A stretch of DNA of 64,000 nt from Berberis thunbergii (GCA_003290165.1 QNQO01000199.1:372001-436000), one strand, 5' to 3'. Numbered from the stretch's first letter, positions 1 to 12,347 are shown. The notes: generated from the letters alone by a model not told the origin. Made by a program: numbers and translations.

Positions 1-3000
1 AGGAGCTTTGCATTTGTTGGGGCTTTGATGTGCCATAAATCCCGAAGGATTTTAATTTGGAGTGGACCAACAAACTGATTTGAAGAGGATGATTCCAAAT
101 CCTTAGATAGGAAAGCTTTAGTTGCACTTTTTACCAAGAAATATCCTTTGTTATCAAAAGCCCAGATGAGCTTATCTGGTGCGCTTGATGGTCGTATTGT
201 AAAGTCCATGATATCTTTAACCACCGGGGACAAAAAAAGAGTATTGATAAGGTTATCATTCCAAAAAATACCTGTGGCATTTTCATTTTAGTCAAGCCAA
301 AGATCTCGTACAAAATGTAAGGAGGCAATATCAGCCTGCAAAGGACTGCAGTCGGCCAAAAGTAAGTTTGGTTTTACCCAACATTCTCTCCAAAAATGTG
401 TCTCTTTCCCTGAGTGAAGTTGCTAAACAAGATACTCTTGCATCCTTTCAATCGCTATGAGGTTGCCTCTCCATGCGAAGGATGCAACTGCCGGTGTCTT
501 GGATAGCTGAGAGACACTTTTATTGCGAAAGTATATTGCTTTAAGTTGCTCATTGCCCAAAGTGTTTGGTTTGTTGATCAGGTTCCAGATACATTTAGCT
601 TTCAACGCAGGATTTCTATTCCTAGCCCTAGGAATATTCAACCGACCAAGCCGTCGCGGGAGAGTGATTTTATCCCAAGTACAAAGATGTTTTGTCTTAC
701 TTACCTCAGTTCCCTGCCACCAGAAATCCCTTGCAAGATTATCTATTTGGGTGGTGATCGTGCGAGGGAGAAGGTACATTTGCATGGTATACATCAGAAT
801 TGAGTGTATAAGGGCTTTGATCATCACTGTTCGACCTGCTTGTGATAACACTTTGGCTTTCCAGGAAGAAAGCTTAGAATTGATTTTGTCAATCAGGAAG
901 TGGAAATTAGATGCCTTTTTTTGGAAAGTAACAACGGAGTGCCAAGATATTTTTTTTTCGGATTGTACATCCTAGACCCCAAAATTATGTTAATCATTTT
1001 TGTATGTTGAGGGTGGACATTTGAGCTATAATAAACAGAAGACTTATCATAGTTAACTATTTGACCAGACGTTGTGCAATAATTAGCTAAGACATTTTTT
1101 ATGGTATGAGCTTCTGTTAGGGAGGCTTTGCAAAAGATCATAAGATCATCCACATAAAGAAGGTGACTGATGGAGGGTGCGTGTCTGCGGATGATCAGAC
1201 CTTTAATGTTATCTTGAGATTCAACCTTAGCCAGCATTCGAGAAAAAGCCTCAACAACTACGATGAAAAGGTAAGGCAAAAGCGGGTCTCCTTGTCGAAT
1301 GCCTATTGAAGGGCGTATCGAATGTGAGGGAGCTCCATTTAACAAGACTTGAAGAGATGAAGTCGAGATACATTGGTCAATTAGAGTAATCAACTCTTGG
1401 GAAAAACCCAGTTCTTGAAGAATTTGAAGCAAGAAGCTCCACTCGACTCGATCATTAGATTTGGCGATATCGATCTTGATTGTCATCCAACCTTGTTTCT
1501 TTCTACGAGAGTGTTTCATTTGAAAAAAAAGACCTCATAGGCAAGGTTGACATTGTCCGAGATAGATCAGCCTTTGAGAAAGGCGCCCTGATTGGGAAAG
1601 ATGATATTCTCCAGCAATGGTTTCATGCGGTTGGCCAAAATTTTGAGATGGTTTTGTAGATGACATTACAAAGGCCAATGGAGCGAAATTTGTCAGAAGT
1701 GGTTGGATTTTAGACCTTAGGGATTAGGGCCAGGAATGTCTTATTAATCTTAGGATTGAAAGTTTTAGTGGTAAAAAAGTTTGTGACCACTTCCACAACA
1801 TTCTGTTTGACAATGTCTCAGTAGTGTTGGAAAAAGAAAGAGTGGTAATTGTCAGAGCCAAAAGCTTTGTGACTTCGAAACACAAAGATAGTTGAACGGA
1901 TTTCTTCTTCATCTAGGATTCTCAGAAGATTCTCAATTTTCGAGTCGAACACAACAGGGGCGAAAAGAGATAGGATCACCGGATTAGGGAGTGGATGAGA
2001 AGATTGAAATATATTTGCAAAGTATTCATTGAGAAGCTAGCCCATCGAGCTTTGAAAGGAATGCCAATTATTATCCGCATCACGAAGTCGTAATATATTA
2101 TTACATTTTCGGCGGAGTAAGGATGAAAGATGAAAAATTTTTGTATTTCGATTGCCATCCTTAAGCCAAGATTGGCCCGACTTGTTTATCCAGAAAAGCT
2201 CATCCCTAAACGACAGTTCTGTCAGCCTATCTTCCAAAATAGTAGTGGTTGTGGCATTATTACTAGAGGGGTGAGCATTCTGAAGATTGTCAAGTTCGAT
2301 CTGGGTATCCCTAATATTCTCAGTAATGTTTTGAAAAACCTATTTGTTCCACCACGATAGTTTGTAGTTTAATATCTTGGTTTTCAGGGTGAATTTAAGA
2401 GTTGGGTCTGGCGTGGTATAAGAGTCCCATGAGGATTGAACGAGATGTCGACACTGGGAATCTTGAGTCCACATGTTAAAGAAACAAAAAGGTTTTGGAC
2501 CAGAGTTAAGATTTGAACAGATTTGGATTGAAAAGGCACTATGATCTGAGGTGGAGGTGTGTGTGGATCTAGCAAGGGCAGACAGGAACTGTTCTAGCCA
2601 ATCTGTGGAGACCAGAATCCTATCAAGTTTAGATTTGATACCACAGGAATTGTTTCTCCTATTGTTCCAAGTAAATTTGGAACCATTAAGAGGCATGTCG
2701 ACCAAATTATGGCATTTTATGAAACATTTAAAGTGTTTTACATTCGATGCAGAGACTTTCCTACTACTTAACTTTTCATCTTGTTAAGCAATAGCATTTA
2801 GATCACCTATAATCATAACCGGAATATTAACAAGAGATGTGATGTGTGAGAGTGTGTCCCAAAAAAATGCTTGTAATGAATGGTTAAGCTCTTCGTAAAC
2901 AAAAACAATAGACCAAGAATGATTAAAATAATAATTATCAATAGAACAATAGAAAAAAATATTTACATGAAGAAATAAATGTGTACCTTCCCTCTAATAT

Positions 3001-3190
3001 AAAGCAAGGCCACCTGACAGACGACAAGCGATAATGAAGCTCCATGTTTGTAGCCCAGTCTCCTGCGTATACGATCTACTTTGGAGGATGATGTTTTTGT
3101 CTCAGAGAGGAAGATGATGTCGAGATTGGACTGCAGGGAGAGGGCCCACAAAATTTGGAATGCGCAAGGCGACCAGATGCCCCATTGCAT
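1..3190 (-). pseudogene. LINE ORF2: endonuclease and reverse transcriptase, broken
   Basis: The minus-strand ORF2 is split over several frames. Endonuclease: about 3190-2960 gives an N-terminal part with LDIIFLSETKT and, in a shifted frame, SGGLALY; 2705-2340 gives NGSKFTWNNRR and TSDHSAFSI, the conserved C-terminal Ser-Asp-His. A linker at 2237-2037 contains SWLKDGNRNTKIFH. Reverse transcriptase: 1519-893 has the GDPLLPYLF motif and the catalytic YVDD box (LLYVDDLMIF). The connection region follows at 851-423 with LSQAGRTVMIKALI and DNLARDFWWQG. The last bases resemble zf-RVT. Such enzymes nick target DNA and copy the LINE RNA there. The YVDD survives, but the reading frame is interrupted at least five times. 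Confidence 0.88.
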
Positions 3191-5486
3191 TCTAACTGAG
3201 TATCATGGAACCTCGGGCGACCCTTAAGAGGCGCTTGTTTCTTTCTCAAGTGTGTTGTCCAGATTGATAGAAGAATGGTATGAAGAAACTGGCTAGCTAA
3301 AAGGCGAGATGTCTGCAGTGGTTCGAAGCATAATATTTGCCCACATAAGCATTGGCAGACCTAGTGGAGCTTGGTGGAACAGTTCCTCGATGGGTTCAGG
3401 AAGCTGAGTGTCAAAACCCATCATTGCCATGTCATCTGTCCTATGTGAGTGTTGAGTATTCTCTCTGTTATTGCTCTTTTGCGCATCATCAGATTGCTTG
3501 AAAGAAATACCCAAGGATTGTCGCTTACCCCGAAATAAAAACCCACCTTCTTGATTTGGACGGTGAGAGGAGAAGACATGTATCATGGATGTCTTAGCCT
3601 TAACAGTAGGAGCTTGTGCCTGTGAAGACCATATATCAACCCTGCGAAGACATCGTGCTCTCATTTGGAGAATGGCTCTACATCGGTTTGCTTTTACTTA
3701 TTCTGCGACGGTAACCATCGGTGATGTCTAAGCAGTCCCATCTCCAATAAATGGGGGTGCCACCTCCAAGTTTCTACCGATCGCATGACAATGTTGGTGA
3801 AGTTGAGATTGCAATGCCGGTGACAAGGATACCAGAGTGTCATAGACATGATTACCAACCTGATGTAGAGAAGGAGGTTCTGAACTAAAGGTATCCAAAA
3901 TCGCCATTACTGTGGGCGAAGGTGGGCCAAAAATTTGTCCGACTACCGATTTGCTTGTACTAAGATGAAAAGAAGTCCCTAGCCTATGACTTGTGTCCCA
4001 CCGGTCGACTGTGGGTTCTGTCGGCGCCTGAGACGATGGACGGAGAGAGCCATGAAAACTGTTATTGGGCTCATTAACACTCACATTGGGGTCAGCCCCC
4101 TTAATATTTACATTTGCTCCATAAAAATTTACATTGGGCTCAGCCTATCAAAAAGCCCACTTGCAATCACATTGGATCCAGCCCCATTATCAATCACATT
4201 TGGCTCATGTCTTGTCAAGTCTCTAAGCCCATGAGTATAATTAGTGACATCTTCTAGGTCGAGAAGGCCCGACCCAATATCATTTGGATGCCCATCCTAC
4301 AAACTAGCCACCACAACCGACCCATTATTATTTGTCCCAGTAGCATCTGTAACCCCCGTTGGGATCATACATCAAATTGAAGATAAGTTCTATGATGGAT
4401 TATCAATGGTAGCAATGTCTATTTGATTGCGATTTGGAGAATTCTCCGTTACCATGGGGTCCAAACGATCAACATCCACCAAAGTATTAAGATCAAATGG
4501 GTAGTCTGTTTGTTTTTGGGTGGGAACTACCTGATCATTTGACAACTGAACTAGGCTACCATGGCTTTCCAAGTTATGACGAGGCTCCTTGGCATAGTTC
4601 CCATTAGTTGAGACAACCGTAGGAACAAAGGAAAATCTATTCGCTTGCTGTCTGCTGATCGATAGTGCCATGCTCGAGCGGAGCGCTAGTCGATGGCGAA
4701 TCTTGGAGTGGGGGCCAAACATTAGCAATTTATTGAACATAGCTTGGGCCAGTTTCATCCCATTGAAAGAGTCCAAGAATTGAGCATAAATAAGGCAATG
4801 TCGCGCCCGCTTTGTGCCCCACTTTCCCTCAACAAAAGTAAAAGTTCAACATGTCTTCATATGCAAACTTGATCAAATAAACTTTGCCATTTGTAATTCC
4901 AAAGAAGGTGTGCATTCTGCTAGGTAGGGGACGGGCGACATCAAGCCACACTTTGAACATAGTATATGGAAGAGAAACTTGATAAAGAGCCTGATGATCA
5001 ATATCCATGAGAAGACCTAAGCAGTTTGCCAACATTTCAACATTGGGAATAGGAAGTTTTTGTATAGGGAATTCATGGAACCTAAGCCAACAGAGAATGA
5101 TATTGAAGTTTGTGAGAGTGTACTGTGCGGACCAATCCTTGACGAAGACTAGCCACCCAAAAAGTGACCAAGGACCTGTAGTAAGCACTTTTTCTTTATT
5201 CACAATACACGTGAATTGTATCAAACTAGTGTAATACCCGTGCCGTTGGCACTACTACAGAGTACATCGTACTTTCACGAAATTATCGAATAATTGCAAT
5301 TGGGTTTTTACGACTATTGGAGATTGAGAGACGCCGCATGAATCTTACGACTATTGAATCTCTTTGAACCCATTAAAAAAATACTAAATTAATCTCTACG
5401 ATACCCAGTACGCTATAGATATTAAAACTGCATTACTTGATATCAATAAGCAAAACAACTCAAATATGAAAATTGTCGTGTCATAC

Positions 5487-5655
5487 CTATTGGTGCACCA
5501 AAAGCACCAGGTGGCAATGGATCAAACTCCATCCCAAGTGTCGGCCCATCTTCTCTAACACGCTCCCCTAACTGTGCATCAACAAACTCTATAGCTCTTG
5601 CTTCCGAATTTCACCGACAGCTTCGCCCTCAACGATTCCGGCGGATAAGTATCCA
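5487..5655 (-). pseudogene. Captured exon pair of a RINGLET-type homeobox-DDT protein
   Basis: Minus strand, preceded by an AG acceptor (GGAAACAG) and followed by a GT donor (GTATGACAC). The first part encodes VDTYPPESLRAKLSVKFG, resembling the homeodomain helix 1-2 region of plant RLT proteins (partners of ISWI chromatin remodellers). It is joined directly to RAIEFVDAQLGERVREDG and then GMEFDPLPPGAFGAP, a conserved stretch found well downstream of the homeodomain in RLT1/RLT2. The joint changes reading frame, so the first frame would hit a stop soon after. The intron and intervening coding sequence between the two parts are missing. This is a Helitron-carried gene fragment, not a working gene. 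Confidence 0.82.
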
Positions 5656-5787
5656 CTGTTTCCAATTAAAAGCACACAAATCAAAACCCTAAACAAACAA
5701 TCAAATCAAAAACCTAAAAACACACAAAATCAAAACAAATCTTCAACCAATCAATCACTCACCAGCTCTATTTTCGAAGCGTCTTCA

Positions 5788-6127
5788 TTTTCCTCTTTGG
5801 CTTCACCTCTCCTTCTCCTCCTCCACCGAATAGAAGAATGAAAGGAGAGAATGATGAGAAGAGATCTGGAAAAAAAAGGATCTTAAAAGCGAAGAGATCT
5901 GGAAAAAAAAAGTAAATTCTGTGTTCTTCAAATCTGAAGAAGAAGAAGAAGAAGAATGATCTTACTTTTCCTCTTTGGCTTCACCTCTCCTCCTCCACCG
6001 AATCGAAGAATGAAAGGAGAGAGTGAAGAGAAGAGATCTGGAAAAAAAAAGGATCTTAAGAGCGAAGAGATCTGAAAAAAAAAATCAAACTGTGTGTTCT
6101 TCAGATCTGAAGAAGAAGGATCTTACC
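5788..6127. repeat. Imperfect direct duplication inside the Helitron
   Basis: Two copies of about 160-180 bp, 5788-5965 and 5966-6127. Each starts with TTTTCCTCTTTGGCTTCACC and runs through a GAAAGGAGAGA segment, AGAAGAGATCTGG with A-runs, and a GAAGAAG tract. On the minus strand this looks like a GA-rich 5' leader ending in a splice donor (GAGAAG|GTAAGATC near 6127). Confidence 0.8.
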
Positions 6128-6959
6128 TTCTCAAACTTCTTCTTCTTTCATCCTTCTTCTTCTCTACTTCGAGAATCGGTGGTGGGAGGGGTTTGGGTAG
6201 AGGAATATAGGGGAAATGAGAGAGTGAGGAAAGCATCGGGGGTGAATTGTTTAACTTAAGTTATGCCAAAGACATAAAACTATTACGTAGGACAAACAAT
6301 TGCCATGTAGGACAAAACCCCCCTTTGAATTGTAATATAGATAATAGGTACTCAGGTTGTCATCATGGTCCTCCAAAACTTCATAGTGCACAACATGGGT
6401 AGGTTCCCATTGTGGGAGAAGGTGTCAGGCGAAAGTAACCGGGCTAAGTTGTTGGGTGTTGTAGTATTTAGCTACTGCTCGAAGGGCAGGGTTATCCATA
6501 CCATCATCTGTATGTATAGCATATTGTGGTTCAGGTAGGACAAGGTGAGCAACGAGTTGTGCACTAAGATGATTCATAATTGATTCAATATGCATTTCAT
6601 CTCCAGGGTGGGAATAGTTGATGGTGGTGTTGGCATTGGGGTTGGAGTGGTCGGTGGTGGAGTTGGACATGTGATTTGAAGTGTTCTCTGGGCCCGATAG
6701 AGGGACATGGTGTTGGCTAGATAGGTGTTGCCTGGTATTATGAGAATAGTCAGAAAAGCCTCGAGATGTAATGTGATGGAGAAATTGAGACAAGGTTAGA
6801 GATGGAAATCGTGACAAAGACGGTGGAGGTGAATGTGATGGTGAAGCTATGAGTTGATCTAATGACGGTGATGGTGGAGAAGAAAGTGGTGACAACGGTG
6901 GTGTCTCGAGAAGAGAATCGGGTGGCGACCCGGGTGCTGAAAGAACCGAGCGATGACTA

Positions 6960-9108
6960 AAAGTGTGCTAGTTGTGAGTCTCTGGGATATTATGGAAAGT
7001 TAAGAGTGGTCGAAAAAAGAACGTTGGGCATAGGCGTTAGTAGTTCATAGGAACTGGTGGAAGTAGGTGGTGACTAAAGACGAAGGCGAGGGTGGTTGTT
7101 TGGTGGGATGGAGTTTTGTTGTAGGCAGTTGAGTATCTTGAAAGTTGGATGTGATCGCCATCAACAAGGCTCTGAAATAGTAATGATGTTGGAAAATATG
7201 TGTATTTAGTGAGTGTTGGAGAGCAAGATTCGTGGAGGGAACACAAAGCATACAAAGATCAAGAAGAAGCCTCAATTTCCAGTTTATTAATGGCGTATCT
7301 GAGTAGTGGAAGGGATGTGAGGGTGATGATTGCACATTTATAATTGTGTGCTGAAGTGAAAGTGCTAAGGGGGCAGATTAGATGTAAGAATAAATTAGAA
7401 GAAGGATAATATGATGAATAACAATAGCCTTAAATGTTAAGAGAAGACAAAAAAACAGGGGAGGAGAGAACACAAGTAGAGAGGTGATGGGAGACAAAAA
7501 CATCTATCCTTGAAGAACTATACGAAGGATACCTGCTAGACAAACAAAACAAGAAGCAAATCAGTTAAAACAACGTCAGAGTGACCAAACCATGTAAGGA
7601 GAGAAGAGAGCATAGAGTCATTGTGAGAAATGTGAACTGAAGGGGTGAGAAAATAGAAAAGTGAGAACCAGAAGAAACAAGAGGAAGTATTAAGAGTGTA
7701 GTGGAAATTGAAACCAAAAAGACAGGGAGCTGAATGGAAGAAATAACTAAAATAATAACCATACAGAGAAAAAAAGAGGACGAAGATAGGATTGGAGCAA
7801 ATAGATAAAGAGGCTGGTATGAAGAAAAGTGAGGGACAAGAAGAAAAAATGATGGCCAAACTTTAATAGATATAAACTAATGAGTGCTAAACTAAAAAAA
7901 ACCAAAAAAATAAAAATAAAAACTTTGTAAGATATTTATGTTGTTACAAAATAAAACTTATTTCAATAAGAGGCAGGGATGAAATAAATGGATTAAGAAT
8001 AATAGTTTGAATATTAGTTTTTTTTTAAACTCATGTGAATTCTTTCATAGGCTAACTTGGAAAACAAAACCCACCATATTTCTCAAAGTCCAAACCTACT
8101 GTAATGAATGTCAATTAATTTGTTGGTAAGGGTATTTTTGTTAAATCGATTTTGAAGTCTCAACACACTGCAGTGAAGGAGTTTTTCAGTAGATAGGAGG
8201 AGATCGAATTGAAGCTCGGAGCGTTGGAAGAGTTTGTGTCCGTCAATTTGAAGAGTGGTTTCATGAGTTCATGGAAAAAGATTGGATCGACTTGTTGGAG
8301 GATCGAGCAGAGAGGGGCAAAAACAAGAGTCATGGAAGCCAATAATGGCAGTGAAGAAAGATCGATGATGGAAGTTTTAAGCTCTGATTCTTTTGTGTTT
8401 AATTGGTGTTAATAGAAAAGAAATCGATTTGGAGGTGTGAATTGTAGAAAAAGCGTATGGGCACGATCTAAGGAGAAGAAGAAGACGTTTAGGCGTAGGG
8501 AAATGTAATTTGCTCAGTGGCAATTTCATAATTTCCATAAAGTGACCCGATTGTTGGATGTTGAAATAAAAAAAAATCAATCATTAATGTGTATGAAGTT
8601 ATGTTTAGTTAAAAAATAATTGTTATTATTTTAATTAACAAAACTTATAATTATGTTATTTTAAAATGTTGATGAAATCTTTTGACAAATTGGCTTGGAT
8701 AATAAACTAGATACAATATGCCACATGCCACTATAAAACATTAAAAGTTATTACATTTAATATATCACTTTGTAGGTCTAGAAATATGATATTGTTTAAT
8801 GAGTGAGGCTAGGGAACCAGGTTTTGCAATCATGTTTTATAACTAAGATGATGTGGTTTCGTTAGAGGAGGTTTTTTACAACATCGAGATACACATAAAC
8901 ACTTTGAAAATTTCATTATTCTTTCAATATCACGTCACGTCACCATGGTTACAAAATTTGGTTACAAAAACATGGTTTCATAGCATTTTCGTTTGTTTAA
9001 TAAGAAAAAAAATGATATATTAAAATATTTAGTTTAGAACGAATGAAATCTCGAAAATATCTAACGTCTCAGGAGAAATCCTTCAAAATTATTATCTCAT
9101 GGAGGAAA
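6960..9108. other. No gene recognised
   Basis: Several 60-107 codon ORFs on the minus strand at 7037-7859 are low-complexity Ser/Phe/Leu sequences without family resemblance. This may be LINE 5' flank or unrelated AT-rich DNA. Nothing further is supported. Confidence 0.4.
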
Positions 9109-9310
9109 AATTCTAATTGTCGAGGGAAATGGCGAGGAAAATAGCGAAGGACCCACAGGGTTGGGGGAGCCGTCCATCCCCCGAGATGCGCACTTGAAAC
9201 CTCGAGATGTGTGGATTGAAAAGTCAAGCGTGCATCCTGAAGGGGATGAACGGCTCTCCCCACCCTAACCCCCCTTGTGGGGTCCCTCGCTGTTTTCCTC
9301 GACACTTAGA
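9109..9310. repeat. GC-rich hairpin element, copy 1
   Basis: Long imperfect palindrome. The left arm starts AATTCTAATTGTCGAGG, the right arm ends CCTCGACACTTAG, and inner arms are GAGCCGTCCATCCCC versus the GGGGATGAACGGCTCTC side. It is the most diverged of five related hairpins in the window. It has no coding capacity and looks like a foldback MITE. Confidence 0.75.
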
Positions 9311-9435
9311 CGGGTTCCTCATGCTGATCTCAAAGAACTTCCTTCCCCAAACCCATTCCAACCCCTATCTCAACAACAAAACCACGTACACTCCAACGAG
9401 GCTCAAACTCATATTTCTTGGACGTCAGCAAAGGG

Positions 9436-9610
9436 AAATTCTAAATGTCGAGGTAACGGGCCAGGAAATGGGCGAGGAAAGACACGTGGCGGGGTGGGGA
9501 CCGTCCACACCGCTCGAGATGCGCGCACAAAAAACAACGGCACGCTCTCGAGCGGGGTGGACGGTCCCCACCCCGCCACGTGTCTTTCCTCGCCCATTTC
9601 CTCGCCCGTG
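9436..9610. repeat. GC-rich hairpin element, copy 2
   Basis: Near-perfect palindrome of about 170 bp. The left arm carries GAAAGACACGTGGCGGGG and GGGGACCGTCCACACCGCTC; the right arm carries the reverse complements (GGTGGACGGTCCCCACCCC, then CCACGTGTCTTTCCTCGCCC). The loop is near 9525-9540. The outer left end AAATTCTAAATGTCGAGG is the family terminal motif. ORFs appear on both strands here only because the arms mirror each other. Confidence 0.85.
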
Positions 9611-10240
9611 TCTGCATCATCGTGTTTACCACCATCCATCCTCACATCTTCTTCGATTTCTCAAAACCAAACAAACCCCAATGAGTTGTGTATCTGACCT
9701 TTTATGGTTGTGGTGTTCAGAAATCGATTGGATCTTCAGGTAAATCTACGAGTCCATCTCATTCTTATCTTATTTTTCTCTCTTACGGTCCCTCTCTTCA
9801 GTCAATCAAAATCTAATTGTTTCGGATGGAGAAGAGGGCTAGTAGTTGTTCGAGATGGAGAGGAGTTAATGGGAGGGAAGCGATGGTGGTGGTTAAAGAG
9901 GGTGGTGGGGATTTGGGGAAGAATAATTTCTGTGGGTGGTGGATCGGATCTGATCTGATCGATTGAGAGTGGAGTTTTGTTTTTTATTCAATTTAAGGTT
10001 ATGATGGGTTGATGATAGTCGCAGGTGGAGTTTTGAGCAGAGGGTGGTGGGAAAGAGAACTGAGAAGATCAGTGCTAGTGGTGAGTTCATTAGTAGATAT
10101 GGAGTGGGGTTGATTCAGCCGAGAGGATTCCAGATGGCGAGGCGGTGATGGACTGCGATCAGAGATAGCACGACATGATGGACGCGCGTAAATTTTCATC
10201 ACAAAGGTTAGTTAAACATCATTATATACCCATCCAGGCT
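9611..10240. other. No gene recognised
   Basis: Unique sequence with a plus-strand purine-rich stretch (TGGTGGTGG-type) near 9885-9945. Short ORFs on both strands have no recognisable family. Confidence 0.35.
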
Positions 10241-10439
10241 AATCAGTGAGGGAAGAAATACATGATCTGCCAACTTCTATCTAGTACTATCGTAGAAAAT
10301 AGTGCAAATTTATCTATAAGAAATTCATGTTAGCTCCCTACTGATGGTGGTGGTGTTGAACCCAATTAACCTAGTCCCCCACATTGAAGTCATGCCCGGC
10401 TCCATGTTTGTCATGTCAAGCTTTGTATTTCTATTGTGA

Positions 10440-12000
10440 CTGTTTTAGCTGCTTTTCAATTTCCTTGCGCACCTTGGTAATACGCTCTAGTAGTCACTCT
10501 GCCTTGACCTATCTTCATCTTCTTTGCTAACTTGTCTTTCACCAAGCGAAAATGCCAAAACAAACCTACTGGAAGTTAAGTAGCCCAAACAAACTTCAAA
10601 TGGCCATATTAAGGCAGAACTATGATGAACTTCCCTATTAAAGGCAAACTGCAAATATGGTCCTCTCATCCCAAGTTTTACGATGCCTTGAGTTATACCC
10701 TATTAACAAATATACCATGGTTCGATTCAGTGACGAAGCCAGGATTTTTGTTGAAGGCGGCGGAGTGATGTCATAATTAATTAACTATAATATAAAAATT
10801 AGTTACTTTAACATGAATTTTTTTTTCAAAATACAGCAAAAATGGGAGTACAACAAAGACAGTCATTGAAGATGATTACGACTATATTCATTGAAGATTA
10901 TTACTACTTTTAGATACACAACACAAGAGAAGGGTTTGAATCGTTGATTACTACTACATGAAGAAAAGGAGGAAGAGATTGGGTTGCGTACGATTTTTTT
11001 GTGGAGATGACCAACACAGTGATTAATGAAGGCACCTGGTACCTAGAAGAAGAAGAATAAGGTAGTTTGAATCCTACTGGATCTTGTGAAGATGAGCTCA
11101 GATAACTCAGTAGTTATAGATTTTGAAGATGATGAAATATGGGGGTTTTCCTCATCTTATCCAATCGATGGAGTGTGAAAAAGAAACTGTGAATTCATGA
11201 TTTGAAGGATGAAGTCCTGGTTGAAGTGAAAATAGAGAGACAAATAAAAAAACTAATTAGAGGACAAATAAATTAAAAAAAAAATCTCAAAAGTCAGTGA
11301 GGGCCCCACGTGAATCCGTGCCTGGTTCGATTGACCACCTCTGTTTGTGGATAAAAAGTAGTGATTCGCTTAAGCTTTGTGTCCATTATCCCCCACCTAA
11401 AGACAACAAAAATAATTAGAAACATTGCTATCTCGATAAAAACTGATGGAAGTAGGCAAATCGAAATGTTTCCAAACATTATGAAAAAAAATTTTTGCTG
11501 CAATTGTCTTCTTACATGGAATTAAGATAACCATTTTTCTGAACCTATCCACAATAATAACCAAGTCATTAAAGCTGGTTCTTGTGGTGGGCAAACTGCA
11601 CAAATTGTCCATCGAAATGGCTCTCCAAAGGTCTTGAGGGCACCGTTAGTTGTGCATATAACCACAATTTCCTGTAAGAGGTTTCAATGTTGCATAAAAT
11701 GCAACCTCAAATAAAACGAGCAACATCCATGTGCATCCCAGCCCAAAACATATAACATCATAAATTGAATAATGTCTTTTCAACTCCAAAGTCACCAACA
11801 ATTTGGAAGTACGAGCCTCTCTCATTGACTGTAGCTGATCCCCATCAACTGGAATTCAAAGTCAATCACCTTTGAACATCAAACCATCATTTAATTTGAA
11901 CTCACATGTTTTTCCCTATTGTAGCTTCTTATATGTATTCTTGAAATCAGGATCACTACTAGAAAATAGAGCATCCGCCAACTGCTAACTCTCATTGCTT
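10440..12000 (-). pseudogene. Ty3/gypsy integrase and chromoviral-type polyprotein remnant
   Basis: Minus strand. About 11990-11760 reads, with stops, like the region upstream of integrase (FKLNDGLMFKGD, REARTSKLL). Next come MDNLCSLPTTRTSFNDLVIIVDRFRKM at 11612-11540 and FHNVWKHFDLPTSIS, the integrase core around its first catalytic Asp. The core then continues with WGIMDTKLKRITTFYPQTEVVNRT (11400-11333). After a MITE insertion the C-terminal part resumes at 10719-10487 (YNSRHRKTWDE, QFAFNREVHHSS, PFEVCLGYL). The frame is interrupted by many stops. No LTRs were found nearby, so this is an old internal fragment. Confidence 0.8.
10728..11324. mobile_element. hAT-type MITE inserted in the gypsy remnant
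   Basis: A 597-bp element starting CAGTGACGAAGCCAGG and ending CGTGCCTG, flanked by a perfect 8-bp target duplication GTTCGATT (10720-10727 and 11325-11332). Eight-bp duplications and CAG-type ends are typical of hAT elements. There is no transposase ORF. Removing it restores continuity of the gypsy integrase on both sides. Confidence 0.8.
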
Positions 12001-12311
12001 CCCTGATTGCTTAAAGTTGTTAAATGGTTGTCGATTAAATTGGTATCATAAATGATTTCCCAATGGATTTTAGTTAATGGAGGAGTTTGTCGATATTAGC
12101 ACAGTTTTTGACGGTCTTTGCACATGGTTCGTCATAATAGAGACATAGATGGTATGTCAATGATCCCGACAACCCCTCCAATTGTTGATGGTCATCGGGG
12201 CAAGCAACATTCCGATAATATGGTAGACATGTGGTAGCCGTCAATGCCACTTCATGTTTTCAATGATCAGATTCAGTGTCCGCTTAAGCTAGCCGGTGAT
12301 GTTTTAAATTA

Positions 12312-12347
<36 letters not shown>

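Larger units (their letters stand above)
5226..6341 (-). mobile_element. Non-autonomous Helitron carrying host exons
   Basis: Minus-strand element of 1116 bp. Its 5' end is TCTATATTACAATTC (6341 downwards). Its 3' end is a short hairpin (GTGCC-AAC-GGCAC) followed within about ten bases by the terminal CTAG (5229-5226). The flanks are A on the 5' side and T on the 3' side, the A/T insertion preference of Helitrons, and there is no target duplication. There is no Rep/helicase ORF, so it depends on an autonomous partner. It contains an internal direct duplication (5788-6127) and exons resembling a homeobox-DDT gene. It sits inside the LINE ORF1, so it arrived after that LINE. Confidence 0.85.
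3293..6895 (-). pseudogene. LINE ORF1 with DUF4283-like domain, split by a Helitron
   Basis: Minus-strand ORF1. The start side (6895-6342) is rich in Ser, Pro and His and reads, with one TGA, into the core domain at 5225-4829, where the pattern EKVLTTGPWSLFGWLVF matches the DUF4283 family of plant LINE ORF1 proteins (RNA chaperone or nucleic-acid binding by analogy). After that (4776-3293) come low-complexity segments in several frames, the usual variable C-terminal half. The coding sense runs smoothly across 6342/5225 once the Helitron is ignored, which supports the insertion model. There are several stops and frameshifts. No CCHC knuckle was clearly seen. Confidence 0.7.
1..6960 (-). mobile_element. 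L1-type LINE retrotransposon, truncated by the window edge
   Basis: Non-LTR retrotransposon read on the minus strand, 5' end to the right. From right to left it shows a low-complexity Pro/Ser/His ORF1 start, a DUF4283-like nucleic-acid-binding domain, an apurinic-type endonuclease, a reverse transcriptase and the start of the zf-RVT segment (a LWHIKAP-like motif at the left edge). This is the usual order of plant L1 elements. ORF1 is interrupted at 5226-6341 by a Helitron. Both ORFs carry frameshifts and stops, so the copy is dead. The 3' end and poly(A) lie outside the window. The 5' limit near 6.9-7.0 kb is a guess from where coding resemblance fades. Confidence 0.85.

Noticed and set aside
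9207..9743. 178-codon plus-strand ORF and its mirror ORFs
   Set aside because: Created by the GC-rich palindromes; the same peptides appear on both strands and have no family.
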